A stretch of DNA of 64,000 bases, taken from positions 1 to 64,000 of the forward strand of contig DATGID010000026.1 in NCBI GenBank assembly GCA_035307385.1, read 5' to 3'. The notes below the pieces were generated by a model that had not been told where the DNA came from, ran no database searches, and saw only the letters and a program-made list of their open reading frames with translations. The first letter of the stretch is position 1. Each line of letters opens with the position of its first letter. The stretch comes from DATBHW01 sp035307385 (GTDB taxonomy: Bacteria > Chloroflexota > Ktedonobacteria > Ktedonobacterales > DATBGS01). A program made the translations under genes and the position numbers. Below, piece after piece: positions 53,293 through 61,625 of this stretch.

Positions 53293-53321
53293 AGTATACG
53301 CTGGTTGCTGTCGCCTGTCAA
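53293..53321 (-). promoter_or_regulatory. Sigma-70 type promoter of unknown-family copy 3
   Basis: On the minus strand TTGACA (53321-53316), 17 bases, TATACT (53298-53293), identical in boxes and spacing to copies 1 and 2. Confidence 0.85.
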
Positions 53322-53339
53322 GACGTTGTGGTTGACGGG

Positions 53340-53792
53340 CTACTTCTTCTCAGATCGGAGGGTCGGGACACCTTCCACGTCGCTGAACACCAGCCGCGCA
53401 TAGGGAGCATGACGGTGAGGGCTATAAGTATGCGGGACTCCCGCGTACAGCGAGGTCGTGCTGGCGCGCAAGTCCTGATGCAGCGCACAGGGACATTGCG
53501 GGTCAAGCGGCTGGGGGCAGGACTGAAGCCATGTACGCAAATGGGCCAGACCTTCTGGCTCCAGGACATACCACCAATACATCTCCCAATCCTCATCCCC
53601 TTCATAGGCCCAACAATCATGGCTATACACCTGCAAAATCCCGCGCTGGCAGTGCTGGCAGACCAGCAGAATGGTCGCGTCATGGACCACCGCGTGCCCA
53701 GGGGCGTCATGGGGGACACCTCGTTCCTTCAGCCGCAGCACTTCCGCCAGTCCCTCGCCGTCACAGACGGGACAAATAGGCAATACATACAT
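53340..53792 (-). CDS. Zinc-ribbon-like hypothetical protein
   Basis: The 150-residue protein starts MYVLPICPVCDGEGL and has VCQHCQRG, giving two CxxC pairs that could hold one zinc ion. Aromatic residues cluster in WEMYWWYVLEPEG. No family is recognised. It ends just upstream of the unknown-family promoter. Confidence 0.6.
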   Translation of the reverse strand: MYVLPICPVCDGEGLAEVLRLKERGVPHDAPGHAVVHDATILLVCQHCQRGILQVYSHDCWAYEGDEDWEMYWWYVLEPEGLAHLRTWLQSCPQPLDPQCPCALHQDLRASTTSLYAGVPHTYSPHRHAPYARLVFSDVEGVPTLRSEKK

Positions 53793-54000
53793 CAGCGCGC
53801 TCCATCTCTTTTCCCGCCGGACACATTGCTTCGCTTTCGGTCGGCAGATAGGGCTACTACTGGGAAGCGGCCCACGCTCCCCGCAGGGATAACGCTACAC
53901 GTCGCGCAAGCTAAAACACACTCCACATTATGTCACGCTTGCATGCCAGGGAGCACATCATTGATGTTAATCGCCGATGAGGCAGGGCACTGAGATGCCC

Positions 54001-54029
54001 TTGCATCGCGCGCCGCTCTGTTTTATACT
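54001..54029 (+). promoter_or_regulatory. Candidate promoter of the tRNA-like locus
   Basis: TTGCAT (54001-54006), 17 bases, TATACT (54024-54029). The -35 box is weak, but the -10 box is good and no coding gene follows, only the RNA locus. Confidence 0.5.
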
Positions 54030-54190
54030 GTCGGGTGGAGTGCATAAACTGAATCTCATGTTCTTCTTAAATGAACGGTGCCCGGCAGGGCAAGAACTCA
54101 CCGGACCGCTTATAGCAGGCGGGTCCATCCTCATGCCCCGACTGACAACGGGTGCGGAGTATGGCCGGTGGGGTCAGGCCAGGCGCTGCG

Positions 54191-54276
54191 GTTCTTCGAT
54201 GAAAAGTGCAGGTTCGACTCCTGCCTATGGCACCTTGTTATGCCATGGTAGCCCAACGGTAGAGGCATAGTCGAAG
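54191..54276 (+). tRNA. Circularly permuted tRNA-like gene, unit A
   Basis: The 3' half comes first: T-arm GCAGG-TTCGACT-CCTGC (54208-54224), acceptor strand CTATGGC (54225-54231), then A and CC. After the 7-base linker TTGTTAT the 5' half begins: acceptor GCCATGG (54242-54248), TA, D-arm GCCCAACGGTAGAGGC, A. The acceptor strands pair at 7/7 with one G-U. The anticodon stem would join TAGTC (54268-54272) to GATGA (54198-54202) with one mismatch, which is weaker than in unit B, and the loop and amino acid are not clear. CCA is not fully encoded. Confidence 0.6.
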
Positions 54277-54347
54277 GCCACCCTCACATTCAAGTTCTCA
54301 CTCCAAGCTGACTGTTGCCGTTGATCGCCAAATCGAGTGTTTGGGGT

Positions 54348-54433
54348 CTAGCATCGTCGAGGCCTCTGGTTCGATTCCAGTCCCCCCGGCCATTCATCGG
54401 GGGGTAGCTCAGTTGGTAGAGCGCGACGCTACT
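54348..54433 (+). tRNA. Circularly permuted tRNA gene, unit B
   Basis: The 3' half precedes the 5' half. 3' half: anticodon-stem strand CGTCG (54355-54359), variable loop AGGCC, T-arm TCTGG-TTCGATT-CCAGT, acceptor CCCCCCG (54382-54388), G, encoded CCA (54390-54392). Linker TTCAT. 5' half: acceptor CGGGGGG (54398-54404), TA, D-stem GCTC/GAGC with loop AGTTGGTA, G, anticodon stem CGACG (54424-54428), then CTA. Acceptor 7/7, D 4/4, anticodon 5/5 and T 4/5 pairs form with canonical spacing. CTA occurs at both joints, so the mature loop could be CTAGCAT, but the amino acid is not settled. Confidence 0.75.
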
Positions 54434-54485
54434 AAACTGAACCCCTGACTTAAACGTGTTGGCGTGCGCAAATGAGCGGCAAGCC

Positions 54486-54518
54486 GAAGCCCCGAAGTGT
54501 GCCATACCTCGGGGCTTC
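54486..54518 (+). terminator. Hairpin ending the tRNA-like locus
   Basis: GAAGCCCCGA (54486-54495) pairs with TCGGGGCTTC (54509-54518), a 10-bp stem downstream of unit B and before the convergent permease gene. It has no clear T-run. Confidence 0.6.
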
Positions 54519-54548
54519 TACCATTACGAACGAAGAAAAAAGCGCACC

Positions 54549-55967
54549 TTATGACGCGGCGCTGATCTTACCTCGCAGGGCAATCAAGATGCCTATTCCC
54601 AGCAGCACCCACGCGGCCAGCACAAAAGGCACATAGCTGAGCGGCGCGTCTCCTGGGGAAACGAAGAGTGCCAGGAAGATGCCGCCGATCAGCAGCGTGC
54701 TCAGCGCCGGGCAGATGCCATGCCGCAGCAGGCTGAAGCTTGCGCGGCGCTTGCGCAGGAAAAAGCGAATGCAGGCAATGTTGACGAGCAGATAGATCAA
54801 CAGGACAAAGAGCGCGTCCAGTACGGCCAGGAAGCCAAAAGCGTTGATCGGTTCCAGCGCCACGCCCAGCGCGATGCCGCAGACCAGGCCAAAGAGGCAG
54901 AGCGCGGTGATCGAGCCGATGGGCGTCTGGCGCGTGGCGTGCAGCCGCGTCGTCCAGCGCGGCAGCAGGCCGTCAAGCCCAACGGTATAGATGATGCGCG
55001 CGCCGCCGTTGATGATCGCCAGGGCTGCCCCAAAGAACGAGAACGTGCCCGCCAGATCGATCAGCACGGTGAAGGCATCGCCGCTGAACCGATGGCTGAT
55101 GGTATCGAACGGCGCGGCGTTGTTAGCGTAGCTGCTCGCTCCGGTTGCCATGTTATTGATGCCATAGCCTACTGTCGCCACATAGGCCATCAGGATATAG
55201 AACAGGCCCACCACAATCATAGAGCCGAACACGGCGCGCGGGATGTTGCGGTGCGGGTCGCGTGTTTCGCCGCCCAGCGTGGCCGCCGTCTCGAAGCCAA
55301 TGAAACTGAGCACGCCCAGGATGATGCCTGCCGTCAGATTGCCGTTGGCGGGAATCAGGCTCACACCAAACGGCTCTGCCGTCAGCCCGCCCTGGCTGCC
55401 CACATGCAAGAGGACGATCAACGCCAATATCAGGCAGACCCCAATCTCGAAGGCCAGAAAGGTCAGGTCAACGCTCAACGATTGGCGGATGCCGATGTAG
55501 CAGATGGCGTAGCTGATGCCGATGGCCGCCACAAAATAGAAGCTCCAATGCAGATTCAGGCCGAACCAGCGAGCCACCAGCGTTTGCAAGTTGGCGCTCA
55601 TCAAGATGAAGGAATAGGGCACGCCAAGCGCAATAGCGATCAGGCCAATCCAGCCAACCAGAAACCCCAGGCGCGGGCCAAGCCCCTCGACGACGAAGGT
55701 ATAAGCCGAGCCGCTGGAGGGAATCACCCGCGACATCTCGCTGTATTGATTCGCCATCAGCAGCGCCACCACAAACCCGACCACATAGCACAAGGGGATG
55801 GCCGCGCCGACATATCCGGCCTGCGGGATGGTATTGAAGAAGACCGAAGCGGCAGGCGACATGACGGCCACCGAGATGACGATGGCGTGTCGCAGGCCAA
55901 GGGTGCCCGCCTTGAGGGTTGTGGAGGGGGCGGCGATAACTGGGCGAGAAGAGGCTGTGTCGCTCAT
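54549..55967 (-). CDS. APC-family amino-acid permease
   Basis: The 472-residue transporter has 12-14 helices and the APC start LGLRHAIVISVAVMSPAASVF, the unwound SYSEM-like region (NQYSEMSRVIPSSGSAYTFV) and FIGFETAATLGGETRDPHRNIPRAV, a hallmark of amino-acid/polyamine carriers. It is the last gene of the TetR operon, so it may import the amino acid used by the aldolase-like enzyme. Confidence 0.9.
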   Translation of the reverse strand: MSDTASSRPVIAAPSTTLKAGTLGLRHAIVISVAVMSPAASVFFNTIPQAGYVGAAIPLCYVVGFVVALLMANQYSEMSRVIPSSGSAYTFVVEGLGPRLGFLVGWIGLIAIALGVPYSFILMSANLQTLVARWFGLNLHWSFYFVAAIGISYAICYIGIRQSLSVDLTFLAFEIGVCLILALIVLLHVGSQGGLTAEPFGVSLIPANGNLTAGIILGVLSFIGFETAATLGGETRDPHRNIPRAVFGSMIVVGLFYILMAYVATVGYGINNMATGASSYANNAAPFDTISHRFSGDAFTVLIDLAGTFSFFGAALAIINGGARIIYTVGLDGLLPRWTTRLHATRQTPIGSITALCLFGLVCGIALGVALEPINAFGFLAVLDALFVLLIYLLVNIACIRFFLRKRRASFSLLRHGICPALSTLLIGGIFLALFVSPGDAPLSYVPFVLAAWVLLGIGILIALRGKISAAS

Positions 55968-56020
55968 AAAAAGCGCTCCTTCAAGTGATGTTTGCTAAGG
56001 TCGCTGGCACATGATCGCCG

Positions 56021-56085
56021 CTGTTGGTAGCGCCGCCTTCCAGGCGGCCAACGTCTACCCGCCTGGAAGGCGGCGCTACCAACAG
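56021..56085. repeat. Perfect 27-bp inverted repeat, copy of the GTAGCGCCGCC repeat
   Basis: Bases 56021-56047 and 56059-56085 are perfect reverse complements around an 11-base loop, built on TGGTAGCGCCGCCTTCCAGG. The same core lies inside the element at 52142-52369. It sits in the gap between the oxidase and permease genes and could end or weaken transcription there. Confidence 0.85.
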
Positions 56086-56092
56086 CAATTTC

Positions 56093-57433
56093 TCAGGCGG
56101 TGGCGGCCTGGGTATCGCTGGACGAGGGGATGGGGCCATCGGCATCGAAGAGGCGGCGCAGGTAGTCGTTGAGAAAAACGCCCTGGGGATCGAGCGCGGC
56201 CCGCACGCGCCGAAAGTCGTGCCAGCGCGGATAGAGCGCGGCCAGGCTTTCGGCAGTTTGCGTGTGCATCTTGCCCCAGTGGGGCCGTCCCTGGTAGCGC
56301 CTGAAGATGGCTTCGATCTGTTGGAAGTAATCGCGGTAGGGCATGCCGCGATACATATGCACGGCCACATAGGCCGATTCGCGCTGATAGGCCGGGCTGA
56401 GCCAGATGTCATCGGCATGCACAAAGCGACATTCCACCGGGAAATGCACGTCGAACTGCTCGCGGTTGATGCACTCCTGCACCTCGCCAATCACCGTCGC
56501 GAAGTGCTCCGCCGGGATGTTGTATTCCATTTCCTGAAAGCGCACCATGCGCGGCGTGGCATAGACGCGATGGCTGTAGTCAACCTCATCCACCGAGGCG
56601 ATGGCCGAAGCCGAAAACTTGCTGATGGGCTTGCTCAGCCGGGGCATCAGGCGGCAGGTTTCCGAAAGCAGCCAGTAGACGCCGTTTTCCAGCACAATCT
56701 TGTTGAACTGGCCCCAGAGGTTGCTGCCGCTGGCCGCCGCCTCAGTCTCGTTGAGGAACTTGGCCTGCGTCCACTGCGTATACGGCATCCAGAAAAACTC
56801 GAAGTGGCTGTTTTCCTGCTTGTAGCGCTCCAGGTTGGTGAGGCAGTCGGCCAGCTTCTCGCGATGGCTCTGGAAGCGCAGCCGCTTGGCGGGCACGACG
56901 CGCAGCGTCACCCTGGCAATTACGCCCAGCGTGCCAACCGAGACCTGCGCCGCCTTGAAGATGTCGGGGTTGTGGTCGGGCGAGCATTCCAGCAGGTCTC
57001 CTGTGGCCGTCACCAGCGTCAGACCGGCCACCTGCGTGGCAAGTGTGCCAAAGCGAATGCCGGTGCCGTGTGTGCCGGTGCTGATCGCCCCGGCGATGCT
57101 CTGCACATCGATGTCGCCCAGGTTTTCCTGCGCCACGCCGCGCGCCAGCAGCGCTTCGCCCAGTTCCTTCAGCCGCGTGCCGCCCAGCACGGTGACCGTC
57201 TGGCGCTCAGCGTCCATCGACTCGATGCCCTGCACCTGATCGAGCGAGAGCAGCACGTCATCGGTCTGCACCAGCGGCGTGAACGAATGACCGGAGCCAA
57301 CCACGCGCACATGCCGCCCAGCGCGCCCATATGCCCCAACCAGCCGCGCCAGTTCGTCGATGCTGCCCGGCCTGACAATCTCGCGCGGTCTGCCCTGCAC
57401 CGAGCCAGACCAGTTATGCCAGCTTGTAGCCAT
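56093..57433 (-). CDS. FAD-linked sugar-lactone/alditol oxidase (ALO family)
   Basis: The 446-residue enzyme has the FAD-binding VRVVGSGHSFTPL, whose His is the covalent FAD site in this family, STGTHGTG, and a C-terminal HWGKMH motif typical of the D-arabinono-1,4-lactone/alditol oxidases. These oxidise sugar lactones or sugar alcohols with oxygen, releasing peroxide. GAAGAGGA precedes the ATG at 57433. It is the third gene of the TetR operon, 29 bases after the aldolase-like gene. Confidence 0.87.
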   Translation of the reverse strand: MATSWHNWSGSVQGRPREIVRPGSIDELARLVGAYGRAGRHVRVVGSGHSFTPLVQTDDVLLSLDQVQGIESMDAERQTVTVLGGTRLKELGEALLARGVAQENLGDIDVQSIAGAISTGTHGTGIRFGTLATQVAGLTLVTATGDLLECSPDHNPDIFKAAQVSVGTLGVIARVTLRVVPAKRLRFQSHREKLADCLTNLERYKQENSHFEFFWMPYTQWTQAKFLNETEAAASGSNLWGQFNKIVLENGVYWLLSETCRLMPRLSKPISKFSASAIASVDEVDYSHRVYATPRMVRFQEMEYNIPAEHFATVIGEVQECINREQFDVHFPVECRFVHADDIWLSPAYQRESAYVAVHMYRGMPYRDYFQQIEAIFRRYQGRPHWGKMHTQTAESLAALYPRWHDFRRVRAALDPQGVFLNDYLRRLFDADGPIPSSSDTQAATA

Positions 57434-57462
57434 AGGTTGTCCTCTTCTTGGGATGGAAACAA

Positions 57463-58800
57463 CTAGATAAAGCACTGACCATCGCCACGATAGGTCGTCA
57501 CCTCGTCCACAATTGCCCCATTCGAGACGAGCAGCAGGTGGGTGAAGCGCTCGCAGAGTTCACCGGCCTTGCTGTGCCGCAGAAAGATGGGGTCGCCAAC
57601 CGCCAGGCGCTCTGGCCCGTCGTAGATGATAGGCGTCTGCACTTCGCCAGCCGCCTCCAAGGAGTCCAGCCGCGCGCCTTCCGGCAGATAGGGCCTGGGC
57701 AATTTGTCGCGGCCAGCCGCGCCAGAGGCGACATAGCCGCCGCCCAGGCAGGTGTAGATGGTTGGCGCGGCGCGGCGCACAATCTCGATGGCATAGCCCG
57801 CCGCTGGCCGATAGCGGAAGTTGTAATAGTTATCGAAGAGGGCAGGCGCGTAGAAGCCGGAGCCAACGGTAATTTCGGTGACGGCTGGTTCTTCGCGGGT
57901 GCTGGTGATGCTGCCGGTGCCGCCGCCGTTGACAAAGCGCAGCGACAGGTTATAGGACTTGATGAGGTCAAAGATCGCGCCGCGCCGTTCGGCCACATCG
58001 CGCACCGAACGGCCCTGAAGGAAGCGCACCAGCGCATTTTTCAGCGTTTGCTTGGGGTAGTGGTTGCCCACCCCGGCAATCTGGGCCTCGTAGCCCATGA
58101 TGCCATCCAGCCAGACATGCTGCGATTGCAGAATACGCTCGATAATCGGGCGCGCCTGCTCAGGCGTGCGGATGGGCGAGCGCCACGCGCCGAAATGCAG
58201 GCCAGGCACAAGCAAGGACATATCCAGATCGAGGCAGAGCGGCAGGCGCACAGCGTAGCGATGGGCGACGCGCTCTATTTGCTCGACGTGGGCCACGCTG
58301 TCAATCATCAGCGTGATATGGCTGCCCGCTACCGTCGCCTGCGCCACCGCCGCAATGTCCAATTCATGCCAGCAGGGATAACCGATGAGCAGATCATCGA
58401 AGCCCTGCCTTGCCAGGAAGGCCGCCTCCTGCGCGCTGTAGCTCATGATGCCCTGAATCGCCGGGTCAGCGGCGAGCAACCGCCGCAGCACGGCCACGCT
58501 GCGCAGCGACTTGGAGGCCAGGCGGATGCGTTTGCCGCTGGCGGCAACGGGCGGCTGCAACTCCTCCCAGCCTTCGGCAGCGGGCACAGGCGGAACCCGC
58601 GTTCCCGCCTGTGCGCTTCCACCAGCGGCGCGCGCCACAATCTCGCGAACGTTCTGCGCCAGCAGGTCCAGATCAAGGTAGGCAAAGGGCATAGCGCGCC
58701 CACTAAAGACGCCCTTGTAATAGGTGTAGTCGCGCCGCAGGTGGGGCATGGGCGCGGCTGGTTGGGCGGGTGTGGGGCTGATCGTCATTTTCTCGGCCAT
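57463..58800 (-). CDS. D-threonine aldolase/alanine racemase-fold PLP enzyme
   Basis: The 445-residue enzyme has a PLP lysine in IRLASKSLRS, the barrel motif DLDMSLLVPGLHFG and GYEAQIAG, a glycine-rich phosphate site VNGGGTGS and the C-terminal metal-type FLRHSKAGELCERF. This matches the 'amino acid deaminase/aldolase' group close to D-threonine aldolase and D-serine dehydratase. The substrate would be a D-3-hydroxy amino acid. AAGGAGGA precedes the ATG at 58800. Confidence 0.83.
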   Translation of the reverse strand: MAEKMTISPTPAQPAAPMPHLRRDYTYYKGVFSGRAMPFAYLDLDLLAQNVREIVARAAGGSAQAGTRVPPVPAAEGWEELQPPVAASGKRIRLASKSLRSVAVLRRLLAADPAIQGIMSYSAQEAAFLARQGFDDLLIGYPCWHELDIAAVAQATVAGSHITLMIDSVAHVEQIERVAHRYAVRLPLCLDLDMSLLVPGLHFGAWRSPIRTPEQARPIIERILQSQHVWLDGIMGYEAQIAGVGNHYPKQTLKNALVRFLQGRSVRDVAERRGAIFDLIKSYNLSLRFVNGGGTGSITSTREEPAVTEITVGSGFYAPALFDNYYNFRYRPAAGYAIEIVRRAAPTIYTCLGGGYVASGAAGRDKLPRPYLPEGARLDSLEAAGEVQTPIIYDGPERLAVGDPIFLRHSKAGELCERFTHLLLVSNGAIVDEVTTYRGDGQCFI

Positions 58801-58832
58801 AGAAGGGTCCTCCTTGTCGGCAGATGTGCTGC

Positions 58833-59462
58833 TCACGTCGTTGTGGCTACAGGAAACTCTCGTGGCGCTGCGCCTTCAGCCAGCGCAATCACCGCCGCAA
58901 TCAGATGCTCGAGATCACGCCGGGACCGCTCCACATTGTGATCGCTGATAAATTGCAGAATCATGCCATCCAGGCCGCCAACCACAAAGCGCGCCAGTTC
59001 GGCCAGCGGCAGCGCGCACGCCTGGCTGGAGGTGGCATATGCTTCTTCGAACAAGGTCTGGACCACCGCGCAGTAGCCGTCGTATTGTTCCCTGGCGAGC
59101 CAGGCAGAATCGGGATGGCGCAGCGCGTAGAGCGTCAGTTCATATTGCATCACTTGCAGTTCAGGTGTTGCTTCCACATGCGCCCAGAACGCCCGCAGGC
59201 TTCCTGCAATGGCCTGGCGGATGCTGCCGCTGGTCGAGGCCACCTCGCGCACAATCTCGCGGGTCAGGCGCATCATTTCCTGCAACACGGCAAAGAGCAG
59301 GTCATCTTTGCTGCCAAAGTAGTAGCGCAGCATCGCCTGATTGACCCCAGCCTCGGTGGCAATCTTGCGGGTGGTCGTTTCGGCCAGGCCATCGCGCGCC
59401 AGCACGCGCACCGCAGCGGCGATAATCTCCCCCTTGCGCGCACCAACGGTCTGCAACCTCAT
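58833..59462 (-). CDS. TetR-family transcriptional regulator
   Basis: The 209-residue regulator has the TetR helix-turn-helix ETTTRKIATEAGVNQAMLRYYFGSKDDLL and a helical ligand domain. It is the first gene of a four-gene unit on the minus strand: tetR, aldolase-like enzyme, oxidase, permease. A palindrome lies next to the promoter, so it probably represses its own operon until a substrate binds. The ATG at 59462 follows AAAGGGAACG. Confidence 0.9.
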   Translation of the reverse strand: MRLQTVGARKGEIIAAAVRVLARDGLAETTTRKIATEAGVNQAMLRYYFGSKDDLLFAVLQEMMRLTREIVREVASTSGSIRQAIAGSLRAFWAHVEATPELQVMQYELTLYALRHPDSAWLAREQYDGYCAVVQTLFEEAYATSSQACALPLAELARFVVGGLDGMILQFISDHNVERSRRDLEHLIAAVIALAEGAAPREFPVATTT

Positions 59463-59497
59463 CACTCGTTCCCTTTGCTGGCGCAATGCCTGGCAAA

Positions 59498-59548
59498 AAT
59501 TATTCAAGCGAATGATTATATGATACGGATGAGGGCGCTTGTTGTCAA
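59498..59548 (-). promoter_or_regulatory. Promoter and palindromic operator of the TetR operon
   Basis: On the minus strand TTGACA (59548-59543), 17 bases, TATCAT (59525-59520). Just downstream, at 59517-59498, AATCATTC and GAATAATT form an 8-4-8 palindrome with one mismatch around GCTT, a typical TetR site covering the start of transcription. Confidence 0.7.
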
Positions 59549-59569
59549 TATGGCGCTATGAACTGTGCG

Positions 59570-59893
59570 TTAATCGAGGTGAAATACTTCGTCGAGTTCC
59601 TGCATGGCCTGGTCGGCGTGAAAGCCTGGGGGAATCTCGAAGAAGCCATCCATAAAGGTTTGCCAACGCTCGTTGGCTTCCTCGTGGGCCATGTTCGCTT
59701 GCGCCTGTGTAAAGCTCTCGTCTACCTCGACGTAGCCAAAGAGCATCCCATCGGGGCGCATAAAAAGGGAGTAGTTATGCCAGCCTGCACGCCGCAGGGC
59801 GTCCAGCATTTCAGGCCAGACGACCTGGTGACGGGCGCGATACTCAGCGATCTTTTCTTGTTTTACCTTGAGCAGAAACCCAACACGCTTCAT
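59570..59893 (-). CDS. rhaM: L-rhamnose mutarotase
   Basis: The 107-residue protein has MKRVGFLLKVKQEKIAEYRARH, VWPEMLDALRRAGWHNYSLF and MLFGYVEVDE, the RhaM pattern with the catalytic His/Tyr positions. It interconverts alpha and beta L-rhamnose. No other rhamnose genes are in the window. The ATG at 59893 begins the family sequence. Confidence 0.88.
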   Translation of the reverse strand: MKRVGFLLKVKQEKIAEYRARHQVVWPEMLDALRRAGWHNYSLFMRPDGMLFGYVEVDESFTQAQANMAHEEANERWQTFMDGFFEIPPGFHADQAMQELDEVFHLD

Positions 59894-61033
59894 GGGATGG
59901 CCTTCATGCTCATCTTTGGGCTGCCACTTTATTAAAACGTCTGGCCGAGCCACAAGAAATCGTAGGTGCCGTCGTTGTTCTTGCCAGCACCCATGCTTCC
60001 TTCATAACAGAAGCCACGACCAATGTCAGTGGTGGTTATTTGATGTATTAGACGTTTGAATCTCTGGTTTGGCACCTGAGAGGTGTGCTGACCACATACA
60101 ATATTGACATCAGGCGCAAGGCTAACACGAAACCTTGCGCCTGATGCTCTATGAGCATAGAACCCCAAACGGTCAAAGATGCAGCAAATAGGCAAACCGA
60201 CTCGTCGCACCTTTGCCCATTCTGGCCCTATTTATCTTGCGGAAGCATCTATAGGACGCCCTCCCGCGCGAATTTGCTGAATACGAGGGCGGAGTAGTCG
60301 CGTTGCAATCTCTGGGCTGGCCGCTGTCCCTTCCTTGTCATATATGATGAAATTCTTGAAATGCAGAAATCTGTCAACCATCCCGTCTACGATGGGGATG
60401 GTCTCGTGGTCAGTTTGAGCGGAATTGAGCATTCCACTTGTGTTCCAATTCCTGAGATGCCAATGCGAGGAGCAGAATATGACAACCTTGCATAAACCAA
60501 TCGTCTATGCAAGTGAAAGGTTGTGCTACTGCGCCTCTGGATTCGCTCCACTTTGACCCCCGAGGTGCCCCAGCTTGTTCACTCAGATGGGATGAGAATA
60601 CGATCCCATTCCTGAATGAGGCCGTCTGATTTCACCGCCTTTCCTCGCCTGGTAACACGCGCTCCGTTTTGCTGACACTCTTTGATACTCCACTCCTGGC
60701 GAAGGCGCGGATTTTTGAGAGCATCTTTGCTAAGGGTGCTTTTCTCCATTTTGTGCTTTCCTCCTTCATACTGGTTGGGAGGGAAGCAGCACTGTTATGT
60801 CGATGGCCTTTTAACGGTTTGCTTGTCCGCCCTATACACGCTGCTTCCAGTTGGCGAGTCGATATGGGCCATCTGGACGGACAACCGTCAGATCACTGGC
60901 TACCGGTCTATGTTGCCGTACTCCTTTGAATCAAGGTTCACCATGTCTCAAAATCGCTTGGGACACTCGTGCCTTTGCGTGAGATCAAGGTTCATCCAAG
61001 GGCTTGCTGATCCTCACTGGTGATGGAAAGGGC
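59894..61033. other. Gene-poor stretch without a confident gene
   Basis: I see no supported gene in these 1.1 kb. The minus-strand frame ending near 59932 finishes in a plausible protein tail (CYEGSMGAGKNNDGTYDFLW), so a broken gene may have stood here, but no start, ribosome-binding site or family supports it. Several short frames near 60.2-61.0 kb look accidental. Confidence 0.4.
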
Positions 61034-61540
61034 TTAGCTCGCCGGGCATGTGCCCGCGGGATTTGCCAATGTGAGGACCAGCCCCATGCGGTAACACCAG
61101 ACCTGCTGTAGTTCGGCCATCAAGCCTGCATAAGTTGCATGCTTCCCAGGTCTTAAACAAAAGGTGAGGGCACCGGATTTGCGTCGAACCTCTAAACAGC
61201 CATCAGAGGGGTTGGATGAACGAGCTTCTGGTTCCAGGTTTTTCTTTTGTCTCTCAATGGCGGGCATCATTTTTGGTCCGCGAGAGAACATGAGTGAGGC
61301 AGCTTGCCTGTGCTGGGAGCGGATTCTCATCAGAGGGCGAGGGGGAGGTGGGAGAACATGCTGTTTGGATGCTGCTTTGGACAAGCCAAGGAAGCAGAAC
61401 TGCTCGAGCAACAACCCGAGCATGTGCACCAAAACGATGATGATCTTGGCCGCTTTGAGCGAGGCGTGCGCGGCTCTCCTGCATCGAGTCAGAGCCAGCT
61501 CCGCGAGGTAACGGTCCTCGAGGTCGATGAAGTGACACAT
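61034..61540 (-). CDS. Hypothetical protein with own promoter and operator
   Basis: The 168-residue frame starts MCHFIDLEDRYLAELALTRC with AAAGGAG about six bases before the ATG, and has one hydrophobic segment (IIIVLVHMLGLLLEQFCFLGL). No family is recognised and the second half is basic and low in order. The well-formed start region supports a real gene. Confidence 0.5.
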   Translation of the reverse strand: MCHFIDLEDRYLAELALTRCRRAAHASLKAAKIIIVLVHMLGLLLEQFCFLGLSKAASKQHVLPPPPRPLMRIRSQHRQAASLMFSRGPKMMPAIERQKKNLEPEARSSNPSDGCLEVRRKSGALTFCLRPGKHATYAGLMAELQQVWCYRMGLVLTLANPAGTCPAS

Positions 61541-61568
61541 GCGATACTCCTTTGTGGTTTAAACCCTG

Positions 61569-61625
61569 TTAGATACAAACTATCTAACTATATTCCAGTG
61601 TAGCATGCTTTTACATCAAAATCAA
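61569..61625 (-). promoter_or_regulatory. Promoter with downstream palindrome
   Basis: On the minus strand TTGATT (61625-61620), 17 bases, TACACT (61602-61597). Just downstream lies TTAGATA-GTTTG-TATCTAA (61587-61569), a 7-5-7 perfect palindrome at the start of the transcript, and GGTTTAAACC follows at 61565-61556. Both could bind a repressor of the gene at 61540. Confidence 0.6.

Noticed and set aside
54270..54350. Group I intron in the tRNA locus
   Set aside because: TAGTC beside the D-arm recalls a P7 strand, but no matching partner or core was found and the space is short for one. Left open for a proper search.
54077..54392. Reading the RNA locus as ordinary tRNA genes in normal order
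   Set aside because: The 5' acceptor GCCATGG does not pair with CCCCCCG, no suitable 5' half lies upstream of the first 3' half, and the distances would exceed 150 bases. Pairing works only in permuted order.
54720..55988. 422-codon plus-strand frame over the permease gene
   Set aside because: It is a charged low-complexity shadow of a clear transporter.
59932..60210. 92-codon minus-strand frame near rhaM
   Set aside because: Only its end looks protein-like. It has no ribosome-binding site and no recognised family.
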